A stretch of DNA of 14,788 nucleotides from Holosporales bacterium (GTDB taxonomy: Bacteria > Pseudomonadota > Alphaproteobacteria > BNTO01), in NCBI GenBank assembly GCA_031265645.1, contig JAISCJ010000095.1, forward strand, positions 1-14,788, in the 5' to 3' direction. Made by a program: the position numbers and the translations under genes. The notes beneath the pieces were generated by a model. That model was not told the origin of the DNA, searched no databases, and saw only the letters and a list, made by a program, of their open reading frames with translations. Positions 1 to 5,672 of this stretch are shown here, piece after piece (position 1 is the stretch's first letter; each line of letters starts with the position of its first letter).

Positions 1-102
1 TCGATTGTTTTGTCCTTGTTAAGCTGCATGCTGGACCTCAATAATTCTACTCAGCAATTGTACCTTACTTAAATAAAACTTTTCCATAAAAATCGACAGA
101 CT
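1..102. other. Unassigned sequence downstream of the first family A gene
   Basis: No open frame or RNA gene is recognisable here. The stretch lies downstream of the minus-strand gene that ends at 103. Its last bases (from 94) together with the gene's terminal codons are repeated, with three mismatches in 27, at 5882-5908. The 11-mer at 1-11 recurs at 3761-3771, which may be chance. Confidence 0.4.
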
Positions 103-436
103 TTAGTGGAAGGTTAATACCATATCCAGGGATGCATTGATTTCCTCCAGCAGTGCACTTAATTTCTCTGCTATAGGTGCGTCAAGTGGTGGCGGAGCCC
201 AATTTAACTTCGTTAGATCCGCGCGTGGTAGAAAGTGCTGTTTTAACCGATGTGACTCCTTCAACAATTCACCCGCCTTGTAGAGGCATTCATCTATCAT
301 CTCTGTAAGAGCGGCACTCGCAGGTGCGCTTTCGGTCACGCGAAATTCCAGAGTTCCATCTGTTACAAACGTTCCTTCATTAGAACAATATCCACTTACG
401 ACGCCAAGTAACGCCACTAATACTAATTTTTTTCAT
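103..436 (-). pseudogene. Family A small exported protein, copy 1, frameshifted after the start codon
   Basis: The ATG corresponding to the other two copies is at 436-434, with the same GGGGG ribosome-binding site. Where copies 2 and 3 read ATGAAAAGATTAG, this copy has a run of seven A (complement of 427-433), one base longer. From that ATG only an 18-residue peptide is made. The family frame resumes from a GTG at 417 and encodes VVSGYC, then EGTFVTDGTLEFR, a divergent helical middle, and the family C-terminal module (an NW, then EKLSALLEEI), ending VLTFH. Read from the GTG, the product is 104 residues without the start of its signal peptide, so it would probably not be exported. It could be a decaying gene, or a slippage-switched gene now in the off state. 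The family is unknown to me. Confidence 0.7.
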
Positions 437-809
437 TTATTATCCCCCATAGAAAATGACCGAACCATAACGGTCATAAGTAAGTGTTGCATAGAAAAAA
501 TTGGCGAGTCAACTTGGGGGGATGTTTAGCAGGCGTACCAAACGAGATTTTACCGTCGTGAGCGGCGAATCGTTCGTCACAGACATGACAACTCGTAAGC
601 TGAAGGAGTTGGTTGCACTTCGGTGACGGACTCGGGCTTAACTTCAAAAAATGAAGAGCAACGGGGGGATTATCTAATTTAAAATGCACAAGAAAAAAAA
701 CTTGCACATTTTAATTAAATGCTAATATATCTACAACTGCGCTTCCTCCTCTTGGACAGGCGGTCGCTTGCTCAAGGAGCCAGCTTTTAGAAGTTAGAGG
801 AGTATAAAA
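437..809. repeat. Shared divergent upstream region, copy 1
   Basis: This 373-bp block separates the divergent family A and family B genes and is nearly identical to 1907-2276. Its left half also matches 3386-3585. It carries both ribosome-binding sites: GGGGG for the minus gene and GAGGAG at 797-802 for the plus gene. It also holds an inverted repeat next to the minus gene (TGACCG at 457-462 with CGGTCA at 471-476) and an A-looped imperfect inverted repeat at 679-714. Indels that are not multiples of three between copies argue against coding. It presumably holds both promoters and may specify structured leader RNA. Confidence 0.75.
679..714. promoter_or_regulatory. Imperfect inverted repeat with A8 loop, overlapping a weak putative family B promoter
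   Basis: The arms TTAAAATG/CATTTTAA and CAAG/CTTG pair around a 2x2 CA/CA internal loop and eight A residues. A weak promoter candidate overlaps the right arm: TTGCAC at 702-707 and TATATC at 726-731, spaced 18. The same arrangement exists in the second unit at 2147-2181 with a seven-A loop. It could be an operator for the plus gene or a leader hairpin; the sequence alone does not decide. Confidence 0.4.
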
Positions 810-1394
810 ATGAAAAAGGTGTTTGTTTTTATCCCGCTGTGTGCTGTATTTTGCGCCATGGGACATTCTAGTGATGAAGAAAAGCTCTGCGATGACGTGC
901 TCGGGAACGAGGTCCCCAGCGTTGACGTGTTGCAAGAGATCGAAGCAAGCAGAAAACGACTTAGCAGATTGTTTGGTGTTGAGCTCGTGGATTTAGTCAA
1001 AGTTCCGGATTTTTCCGAAGATGACGACATACCCGCAGATGAAGAATGCAGCCTCGATCAGTTGTATAAAGAGAGCAATGCTGCAAAAATACAGCTTTTT
1101 AAATTGTTTGCCATTAGAAACGCCGCTTTAGACAGGTTCTCGAGTCTCCAAGAAGAGCGTGTTTATCCACTATTCTTGGGATCAGGCGCGATGGCAGCGC
1201 AGTTACGCGAAAGTTATTGTGTTCCATTGGCATTGTCTTTTCGCAACTACTCTGAAGTATCTCGACTGGCAAAGTTGGAGGGGACCGTTAGCGAATACAC
1301 TAAGTCAACGTTGATTCATATTCAGGTCGAAATGTCTGGAATTTTCTATGAGTTTTGCAAGAGGATAGACCCATGCTTGATATGGCATGATTAA
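810..1394 (+). CDS. Family B small exported protein, copy 1 (194 aa, unknown function)
   Basis: I do not recognise the family. The start is clear: GAGGAG lies seven bases before the ATG. The first 18-20 residues (KK, then a hydrophobic FVFIPLCAVFCAMG) form a Sec-type signal peptide identical to that of 2277-2708. There is no proper lipobox, so a secreted or periplasmic product is likely. The acidic mature part contains two related helical segments, about residues 37-65 and 81-109 (VDVLQEIEASRKRLSRLFG and LDQLYKESNAAKIQLFKLF), so the extra length relative to the 143-residue paralogue is largely an internal duplication. The C-terminal half shares FRNY and Cys137, Cys183 and Cys189, spaced exactly as in the paralogue, suggesting a disulfide-stabilised fold. 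It is divergent from the family A gene at 103-436 and convergent with the one at 1472-1906. Confidence 0.8.
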   Translation: MKKVFVFIPLCAVFCAMGHSSDEEKLCDDVLGNEVPSVDVLQEIEASRKRLSRLFGVELVDLVKVPDFSEDDDIPADEECSLDQLYKESNAAKIQLFKLFAIRNAALDRFSSLQEERVYPLFLGSGAMAAQLRESYCVPLALSFRNYSEVSRLAKLEGTVSEYTKSTLIHIQVEMSGIFYEFCKRIDPCLIWHD

Positions 1395-1430
1395 CTAAAT
1401 CTGTGTTTCGTTTGGTCCACGTTTTAAGCT

Positions 1431-1449
1431 GGCGCATCGGTGATGCGCC
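1431..1449. terminator. GC-rich hairpin between convergent genes
   Basis: GGCGCATC and GATGCGCC form a perfect 8-bp stem with a GGT loop. It lies between the 3' ends of the plus gene (1394) and the minus gene (1472). Neither side has a convincing T tract, so it may be a weak bidirectional terminator or a 3'-end stabilising hairpin. Confidence 0.5.
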
Positions 1450-1471
1450 CGGCTATAGATTCTGCAGGCTG

Positions 1472-1906
1472 CTATTTGGAGCCTGTCTTTTCTAAGACCA
1501 TTTGCACACGGGTGGTGTAGAAATAGTGAAGATAAATCGTTATGTCAGCAATTACATTGATACCTTCCAGCAGTGCGTTTAATTTCTCTTCACTGGATGT
1601 TTCTGGTCCTGGCGAGAGCCACTGAAATTTCTTCGCGTTTGCGCCAAAGTACAATTCTAGCTGGTATAATTCATTAAAAACTCCGTGCAGCTTGCTCAGG
1701 CCTTTATCTATTGTCGCCACATTTATCTGAACGCTCTCATTTGAAAACAAAGAGTGCTGATTATCCCTCGGCATAAACGGGCTTGGTTCCATTACCAAAG
1801 TTGTGTGAGCACGGAGTTCCAGAGTTCCATCTGTTATAAACGGTCCTTCATCAGAACAATATCCACTTACTACGCCAAGCAACGCCAATAATACTAATCT
1901 TTTCAT
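1472..1906 (-). CDS. Family A small exported protein, copy 2 (144 aa, unknown function)
   Basis: The ATG at 1906-1904 is preceded by GGGGG. Residues 1-16 (MKRLVLLALLGVVSGY) form a signal peptide. A Cys follows at 17, but the preceding Tyr makes it a poor lipobox, so cleavage near SG or GY by signal peptidase I is more likely than lipidation. The conserved mature start CSDEG-ITDGTLELR is followed by about 60 residues unlike copy 3 and only faintly like copy 1 (ID...L.KL...). The family module then appears: a Trp, a short Pro/Ser/Glu linker, EEKLNALLEGI and an aromatic tail. It is the first intact family A member in the window. No enzymatic motif is visible. It could be a surface or host-directed protein, but that is inference. 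Confidence 0.8.
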   Translation of the reverse strand: MKRLVLLALLGVVSGYCSDEGPFITDGTLELRAHTTLVMEPSPFMPRDNQHSLFSNESVQINVATIDKGLSKLHGVFNELYQLELYFGANAKKFQWLSPGPETSSEEKLNALLEGINVIADITIYLHYFYTTRVQMVLEKTGSK

Positions 1907-2276
1907 TTTTTATCCCCCATAGAAAATGACCGAACCATAACGGCCATAAGTAAGAGTTGCATAGAAAAATTCGGAGAGTCAACTTGGAGGGATGTTTAGC
2001 AAGCGCACCAAACTAGATTTGGCCGTCGTGAGCGGCGAATCGTTCGTCACAGACATGACACTCGTAAGCTGAAGGAGTTGGTTGCACTTCGGACGGACTC
2101 GGGCTTAACTTCAAAAAATGAAGAGCAACGGGGGGGATTATCTAATTTAAAATGCACAAGAAAAAAACTTGCACATTTTAATCAAATGCTGGTATATCTA
2201 CAACTGCGCTTCCTCCTCTTGGACAGGCGGTCGCTTGCTCAAGGAGCCAGCATTTAGAAGTTAGAGGAGTATAAAA
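1907..2276. repeat. Shared divergent upstream region, copy 2
   Basis: This is a second near-identical copy of the 437-809 block, between the start codons of a family A and a family B gene. The differences are scattered substitutions and 1-2 base indels, for example a lost TG in the middle and seven instead of eight A in the hairpin loop at 2147-2181. The hairpin near the minus gene reads TGACCG/CGGCCA here. In minus-strand RNA that change keeps pairing as a G-U pair. The putative plus promoter keeps TTGCAC and TATATC with an 18-base spacer. Confidence 0.75.
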
Positions 2277-2708
2277 ATGAAAAAGGTGTTTGTTTTTATC
2301 CCGCTATGTGCCGTATTTTGCGCCATGGGATATTCTAGTGATGACGTAGCCGTTATTGATGAGCTGTTCCAAAAGAGCCACGCAACTATAGTACAACTTC
2401 GCGAATTGTTTGAGATTAAAAAGGCAATTTTGGAAAAGCGCGTTAACGCCAAAGATGAGGATGATGTAGAAGCCGCTCGCACGCATTTCCCTCCAGTAAA
2501 ATTTACGGCAATAAATATTCACGCAGTTTACTGTCTGCCTTTGGATTCGATGTTTCGTAACTACTTTGAAACATTGAGGCTTGCATCGCTGGAGTCACCT
2601 ATGAAGGGTAGTGCAAAGCGAACGTTAGCCAGCCTTCTAAATGAAATCACGGGAAAGTACAGTAGCTTTTGTCAAATAGTTGACGCATGCATAGTGTGGG
2701 ATGAGTAA
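2277..2708 (+). CDS. Family B small exported protein, copy 2 (143 aa, unknown function)
   Basis: The start and GAGGAG site are as in copy 1. The first 18 residues are identical to copy 1 apart from synonymous changes; after GYSSDD the sequence diverges. It has a single helical segment at about residues 27-53 (VIDELFQKSHATIVQLRELF), homologous to both segments of copy 1. The C-terminal half has YCLPL, FRNYFET, SFC and ACIVW. Cys86, Cys132 and Cys138 keep exactly the 46 and 6 residue spacings of copy 1. The product is predicted to be a small, acidic, exported, probably disulfide-bonded protein. It sits divergent from 1472-1906 and convergent with 2822-3385. Function is unknown. Confidence 0.8.
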   Translation: MKKVFVFIPLCAVFCAMGYSSDDVAVIDELFQKSHATIVQLRELFEIKKAILEKRVNAKDEDDVEAARTHFPPVKFTAINIHAVYCLPLDSMFRNYFETLRLASLESPMKGSAKRTLASLLNEITGKYSSFCQIVDACIVWDE

Positions 2709-2718
2709 GACCGTCAGA

Positions 2719-2743
2719 ACCGAGGCGATATTTTCGTCTCGGT
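2719..2743. terminator. Hairpin after the family B copy 2 gene
   Basis: ACCGAGGCGA pairs with TCGTCTCGGT (one G-T pair) around a TATTT loop, 11 bases after the stop codon. No T run follows. It is likely a transcription terminator or 3' stabilising stem between the convergent genes ending at 2708 and 2822. Confidence 0.5.
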
Positions 2744-2821
2744 CCAAAGGCTTCTAAAGTACTAGCTTGCCTGGCTCAGCCAAAATGGGCGTTCTAATAC
2801 TTAATGAGGCTAAAACAAAGT

Positions 2822-3385
2822 TCATGAAAAATAGTAAAGGTTGTGTTTACTAAGAATCAATATCGTTTGTATTTCTGCGCTCAGCGCGTTGAGTTTATCA
2901 TCTAGCGGTGATTGGGATTTGGGTTCTGGCGATGTTTCTGCTAACGGAACCCAATTAGTCGTGAACGTTAGCGCTATTTTCAAGTTTGCTGATGCTTCTG
3001 CTGCATATGCGATAAGTGTTGCTATTCTTTCTTCTAAAGATTGCAGCTTATCACTTTGCGTAAGTGGGTTTTTCTCAATTATCCAAGTTATAGGAGCGGT
3101 GATTACTCCACTAAACAATTCGACAGAGCCTCCGAAACCACTTGGATCTGTTATTTTGTATATTCCTGGCGTTGAAATATTCTGACGTTCTCCCGGGTCA
3201 GAATGCCCCAGGTTAAGTGTCCCGTAATTGACTTTTAGTACGGAATTTTCATTCAGCAAAGAATAAAATATATTACATGTCGGCTCATTGCGAAGTTCCA
3301 GAGTTCCATCTGTTACAAACGTTCCTTCATCAGAACAATATCCACTTACGACGCTAAGTAACGCCACTAATACTAATCTTTTCAT
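2822..3385 (-). CDS. Family A small exported protein, copy 3 (187 aa, unknown function)
   Basis: The ATG at 3385-3383 follows GGGGG. The signal peptide (MKRLVLVALLSVVSGY) and CSDEGTFVTDGTLELR are nearly identical to the other copies. Residues 33-100 are unique to this copy, rich in Gly/Asn/Ser, and predicted to be less helical. The C-terminal module occurs twice. The first (Trp101, then DKLQSLEERI at about 112-121, ending ALTF at 138-141) resembles the end of copy 1. The second (Trp145, then DDKLNALSAEI at about 162-172, ending LYYF) resembles the end of copy 2. The protein thus looks like a modular member that gained one C-terminal repeat. No known fold is recognisable. The gene is convergent with 2277-2708, and its divergent family B partner is missing. 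Confidence 0.8.
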   Translation of the reverse strand: MKRLVLVALLSVVSGYCSDEGTFVTDGTLELRNEPTCNIFYSLLNENSVLKVNYGTLNLGHSDPGERQNISTPGIYKITDPSGFGGSVELFSGVITAPITWIIEKNPLTQSDKLQSLEERIATLIAYAAEASANLKIALTFTTNWVPLAETSPEPKSQSPLDDKLNALSAEIQTILILSKHNLYYFS

Positions 3386-3585
3386 TTTTATCCCCCATAA
3401 AAAATGACCGAACCATAACGGCCATAAGTTAAGTGTTGCATAGAAAAATTCGGCAAGTCAACTTGGAGGGATGTTTAGCAGGCGTACCAAACGAGATTTT
3501 ACCGTCGTAAGCGGCGAATCGTTCGTCACAGACATGACACTCGTAAGCTGAAGGAGTTGGTTGCACTTCGGTGACGGACTCGGGG
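3386..3585. repeat. Shared divergent upstream region, copy 3, truncated
   Basis: This block matches the family A-proximal half of the other two (about ten differences from copy 1 over 185 bases). Similarity stops abruptly after GACGGACTCGGG at about 3585. The A-loop hairpin, the family B promoter candidate and the family B gene are absent. The break marks the right edge of the tandem array. Confidence 0.75.
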
Positions 3586-3852
3586 AACACACAATGCACC
3601 GATCAGTAACAAACATGTGCATACATGTTGTCGCAACTCTTGTGGGATACCAATCAATGCCGAACAAGCCACAAATATAAAGGACAGGGGTTTTGGCTGA
3701 ACTAGGCTAATCCATTATTCGCGTTAATACGTTTGCAGCATAATGCGCCGATCCTGAGTATCGATTGTTTTGAAACATTTGACGATTGGGTATAAGTATG
3801 CATCTTTTATGCAAGAATTACAAAGCCCTGAGCAAGCAGGCTAATGATACGG
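3586..3852. other. Gene-free stretch between the array edge and tRNA-Phe
   Basis: No coding potential is convincing. The stretch contains a perfect 7-bp inverted repeat with a 4-base loop at 3612-3629 (AACATGT/ACATGTT) and the 46-bp dispersed repeat at 3684-3729. Downstream of the tRNA on its strand there is a short TGCAT/ATGCA stem near 3800-3815, with no strong terminator signature. Confidence 0.5.
3684..3729 (+). repeat. 46-bp dispersed direct repeat, copy A
   Basis: This block is centred on TTTTGGCTGAACTAGGCTAA and matches 7976-8021 in the same orientation, with three mismatches over 46 bases. The flanking sequences differ. The two copies bracket the tRNA-Phe, LRR relic, Rpn and 512-residue exported-protein segment. 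Confidence 0.75.
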
Positions 3853-3928
3853 TGGTGCCCAGAGATGGAATTGAACCAACGACACAAGGATTTTCAGTCC
3901 TTTGCTCTACCAACTGAGCTATCTGGGC
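3853..3928 (-). tRNA. tRNA-Phe (anticodon GAA)
   Basis: The reverse strand folds into a full 76-nt cloverleaf. The acceptor arms are GCCCAGA/TCTGGGC, the D stem is GCTC/GAGC, and the anticodon stem AAGGA/TCCTT carries the loop CTGAAAA (anticodon GAA). The T loop is TTCAATT. The CCA end is encoded. The T stem GTTGG/CCATC contains one T-T mismatch at its second pair. It has no tRNA neighbours. It lies at the right edge of the exported-protein array, in a repeat-rich zone. Confidence 0.95.
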
Positions 3929-4257
3929 GATACCTATTCCAGATGTACCGTATAACCGGCAACGCCGTCAAGGCATTGTGTTCTGGGCCACAGGGCTTAC
4001 AGGGCGGTTTCCTCCTTGCCCGGAGCTAAGTTCTATCCTCAAAAAATTCGAGAAGAGCACTTAGTGAGATCTTATTTTTTGCGTTCTCCGAATCGGTTCA
4101 ATTCAATCGGGCCCATGGCGTTGCAAAGGAGGAAACCGCCCTGGCGATGCCCCTAATCTAATTTTTCGTCGTGACCGCATTTCTGTTTTTCACTTCGCTC
4201 TGCTTGATTTCAAATCAGTGGACGAGAAGCTGATTTCAAAAATCTTATCCGCCAAAA
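3929..4257. other. Gene-free, repeat-rich stretch upstream of tRNA-Phe
   Basis: The tRNA promoter should lie in the first 60 bases; TTGACG on the minus strand near 3970 is a possible -35, without a good -10. Beyond it are a long-range inverted repeat (3999-4136), a 13-bp palindrome at 4205-4217 (TGATTT-C-AAATCA), and a partial direct copy of that palindrome near 4231. No credible gene is seen. Confidence 0.5.
3999..4136. repeat. Inverted repeat pair with 20-bp arms
   Basis: CAGGGCGGTTTCCTCCTT near 3999-4018 is matched in reverse complement near 4117-4135; the right arm has one extra A before GC. The interior holds a smaller inverted pair (CTAAGT at 4025-4030, ACTTAG at 4059-4064). This may be a palindromic dispersed repeat or a decayed mobile-element remnant. 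No ORF lies inside. Confidence 0.6.
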
Positions 4258-4369
4258 TATTAAGCTTCCATTCATGTCTGTCTCGCCATAGGATTTAATG
4301 TCGGCGAATATCTAGCCTTGACGTATAAATCCTTGCTGTATTGAGACAGACATAAATGGAATGTTAATA
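4258..4369. repeat. 112-bp element with 27-bp terminal inverted repeats (MITE-like)
   Basis: The left arm 4258-4284 and right arm 4343-4369 are reverse complements with three mismatches. The core TTCCATTCATGTCTGTCTC has a single mismatch. Between them is about 58 bp of non-coding sequence. The outer ends are TATTAA. Size and structure fit a non-autonomous miniature transposable element or a large hairpin. It lies immediately upstream of the decayed LRR gene. Confidence 0.6.
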
Positions 4370-4389
4370 ACATCGCAACTCCTCCCGCT

Positions 4390-4740
4390 AAACATCCACT
4401 AAAACTCTTCTTTTGGCAGGTGCCGCTCAAACAATTGGCGATGGCGTGTTCTACAATTGCAACGCTCTAAAAACAATAGAATTCCCAGTTATCAAAACAA
4501 TTGGCATCGCGGCATTCTTCTACTGTCGCACTATACAAATAGCTGACTTCCCGATAGAAGAATCCATTGTATCGCGCTTCGAACAGCATCGTTCCCCAAA
4601 GCTAAAACCATTGAGCAAAACGCTTTTTGCAACTGCTCCGCCTACAAACAGTGTCATATCCTCTAAACACAGAACCTGACTCCACTGCATTTGAAGGCTG
4701 TCCGCTAACACTACAACATATACGAACGTCGGAAGAGTAA
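4390..4740 (+). pseudogene. BspA-type leucine-rich-repeat protein fragment (decayed)
   Basis: Three forward frames in succession encode pieces of the LRR_5/BspA repeat. The first piece, from about 4413, reads IGDGVFYNCNALKTIEFP followed by a second repeat, IGIAAFFYCRTIQIADFP. The next is TIEQNAFCNCSAY in a shifted frame near 4607-4650. The last is DSTAFEGCPLTLQHIRT in a further frame, ending at the TAA at 4738-4740. No start codon with a ribosome-binding site is visible and at least two frameshifts are needed. Intact members are usually long surface or secreted proteins with many such repeats. This is a remnant of a few repeats, probably non-functional. The MITE-like element at 4258-4369 abuts its 5' side. 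Confidence 0.7.
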
Positions 4741-4787
4741 ACAGCAGTAAATCTACCCTCACGCAACACTAATGAGAGAATTGTAGA

Positions 4788-5672
4788 CTACTCTAGTATG
4801 GACAGAACTTCTTCAATTGGAAGTTTTGTATATCGACTGACTGCTTCTGGGGACATACCTTCTGCAAGCATTGAACGTGCAGTTTCTTTTATGCCTTCTT
4901 TCTTGCCTTCTACATTTCCTTCCTCTCTTGCGCTATTAATACATGACTCATAAGCATCCGCGCTCATTTCCGCATGACAATATGCCTGATATTCCTCTTC
5001 TGTGTAATTGCTTCGTTTTAGTACGTCATAGGCCTTATTCACCAACGGATAAAGATCTTTCATTTTCGCAATGTCCTCAGCTTTGGTGGTTTGGGCATTC
5101 TTGAAAAAATAACACCATTTGTCCAACACGCTTTGCGACTCACCAAAACTTTTATGGAATTTGTCCAATCTTATAAATGAAAATGAGAACTCTTTTATAT
5201 TGCATTTAAATGTCTTTTTATCCAAGAATGCGTTATGGCTTACGTAGTCGTCTCCTTCTATTGCCGAAAATGAGTCTAAAATAGCCAAGAATATTATTGG
5301 TTTCACATCAGAATACACAGATCGTTTCTTCTCGTTTTGATCCTCGCCGGGCCCAGACACTTTTACCTGTTCGATATACGCTCGACTTGCATAAACGCAA
5401 GCACGTTGCATAAAAAACGAATCACCATAGTGTTGCATTTCAACAATAAATTGATTTTTGTTTACATCCATGCACCTGACGTCGACAAAAGTTTGCCGAA
5501 GGGATGCTATTTCCGGATCCTGATGAGTCGGCAAAAATGTAATACTCTCGATCGGCGCTCTTTCGCCCTTAAATACAGCGTTCAAAAAGTCAATAAGAAT
5601 GTCATTATTTGGCATTGAACCAAACGTTTTCTTAAACATCCAATCGTTTCTTGGGTCCAAAAACCGTTCCAT
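4788..5672 (-). CDS. Rpn family recombination-promoting nuclease / PD-(D/E)XK putative transposase
   Basis: The product begins RFLDPRNDWMFKKTFG, the hallmark opening of this nuclease family, and runs about 294 residues, a usual length. The PD-(D/E)XK core is seen as Asp64 (FVDVRC) and Glu78-x-Gln80 (FIVEMQHYG). A Gln where the motif name has Lys is typical of this group. The C terminus has the family's charged helical tail (REEGNVEGKKEGIKETARSML) followed by EGMSPEAVSRYTKLPIEEVLSIL. The frame is open upstream to an ATG at 5789, which would add 39 residues outside the domain. I prefer the ATG at 5672 because the family starts there, though neither start has a strong ribosome-binding site. Relatives act in RecA-independent DNA exchange and are often numerous in host-associated bacteria. 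It stands alone amid repeats and decayed genes. Confidence 0.85.
   Translation of the reverse strand: MERFLDPRNDWMFKKTFGSMPNNDILIDFLNAVFKGERAPIESITFLPTHQDPEIASLRQTFVDVRCMDVNKNQFIVEMQHYGDSFFMQRACVYASRAYIEQVKVSGPGEDQNEKKRSVYSDVKPIIFLAILDSFSAIEGDDYVSHNAFLDKKTFKCNIKEFSFSFIRLDKFHKSFGESQSVLDKWCYFFKNAQTTKAEDIAKMKDLYPLVNKAYDVLKRSNYTEEEYQAYCHAEMSADAYESCINSAREEGNVEGKKEGIKETARSMLAEGMSPEAVSRYTKLPIEEVLSILE

Noticed and set aside
1..17. Lipoprotein anchoring of family A and B proteins
   Set aside because: Family A has Tyr and family B has Phe immediately before the signal-region Cys, which does not fit the lipobox; signal peptidase I export is more likely.
474..707. Minus-strand ORF inside the shared upstream block
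   Set aside because: The equivalent frames in units 2 and 3 are broken by 1-2 base indels (for example CGGTGACGG against CGGACGG), and there is no ribosome-binding site, so the block is non-coding.
2841..3185. Plus-strand ORF opposite family A copy 3
   Set aside because: It is antisense to a gene with a clear start, signal peptide and paralogues; it has no ribosome-binding site.
437..3585. CRISPR-like or phage repeat array
   Set aside because: The repeats are long gene-containing units of about 1.5 kb, not short regularly spaced repeats, and no cas or phage genes are present.
3844..4029. Plus-strand ORF across the tRNA
   Set aside because: It is antisense to tRNA-Phe and continues into an inverted repeat; there is no coding support.
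4520..4762. Minus-strand ORF over the LRR relic
   Set aside because: The plus strand shows recognisable LRR repeats in successive frames, so the minus frame is a shadow.
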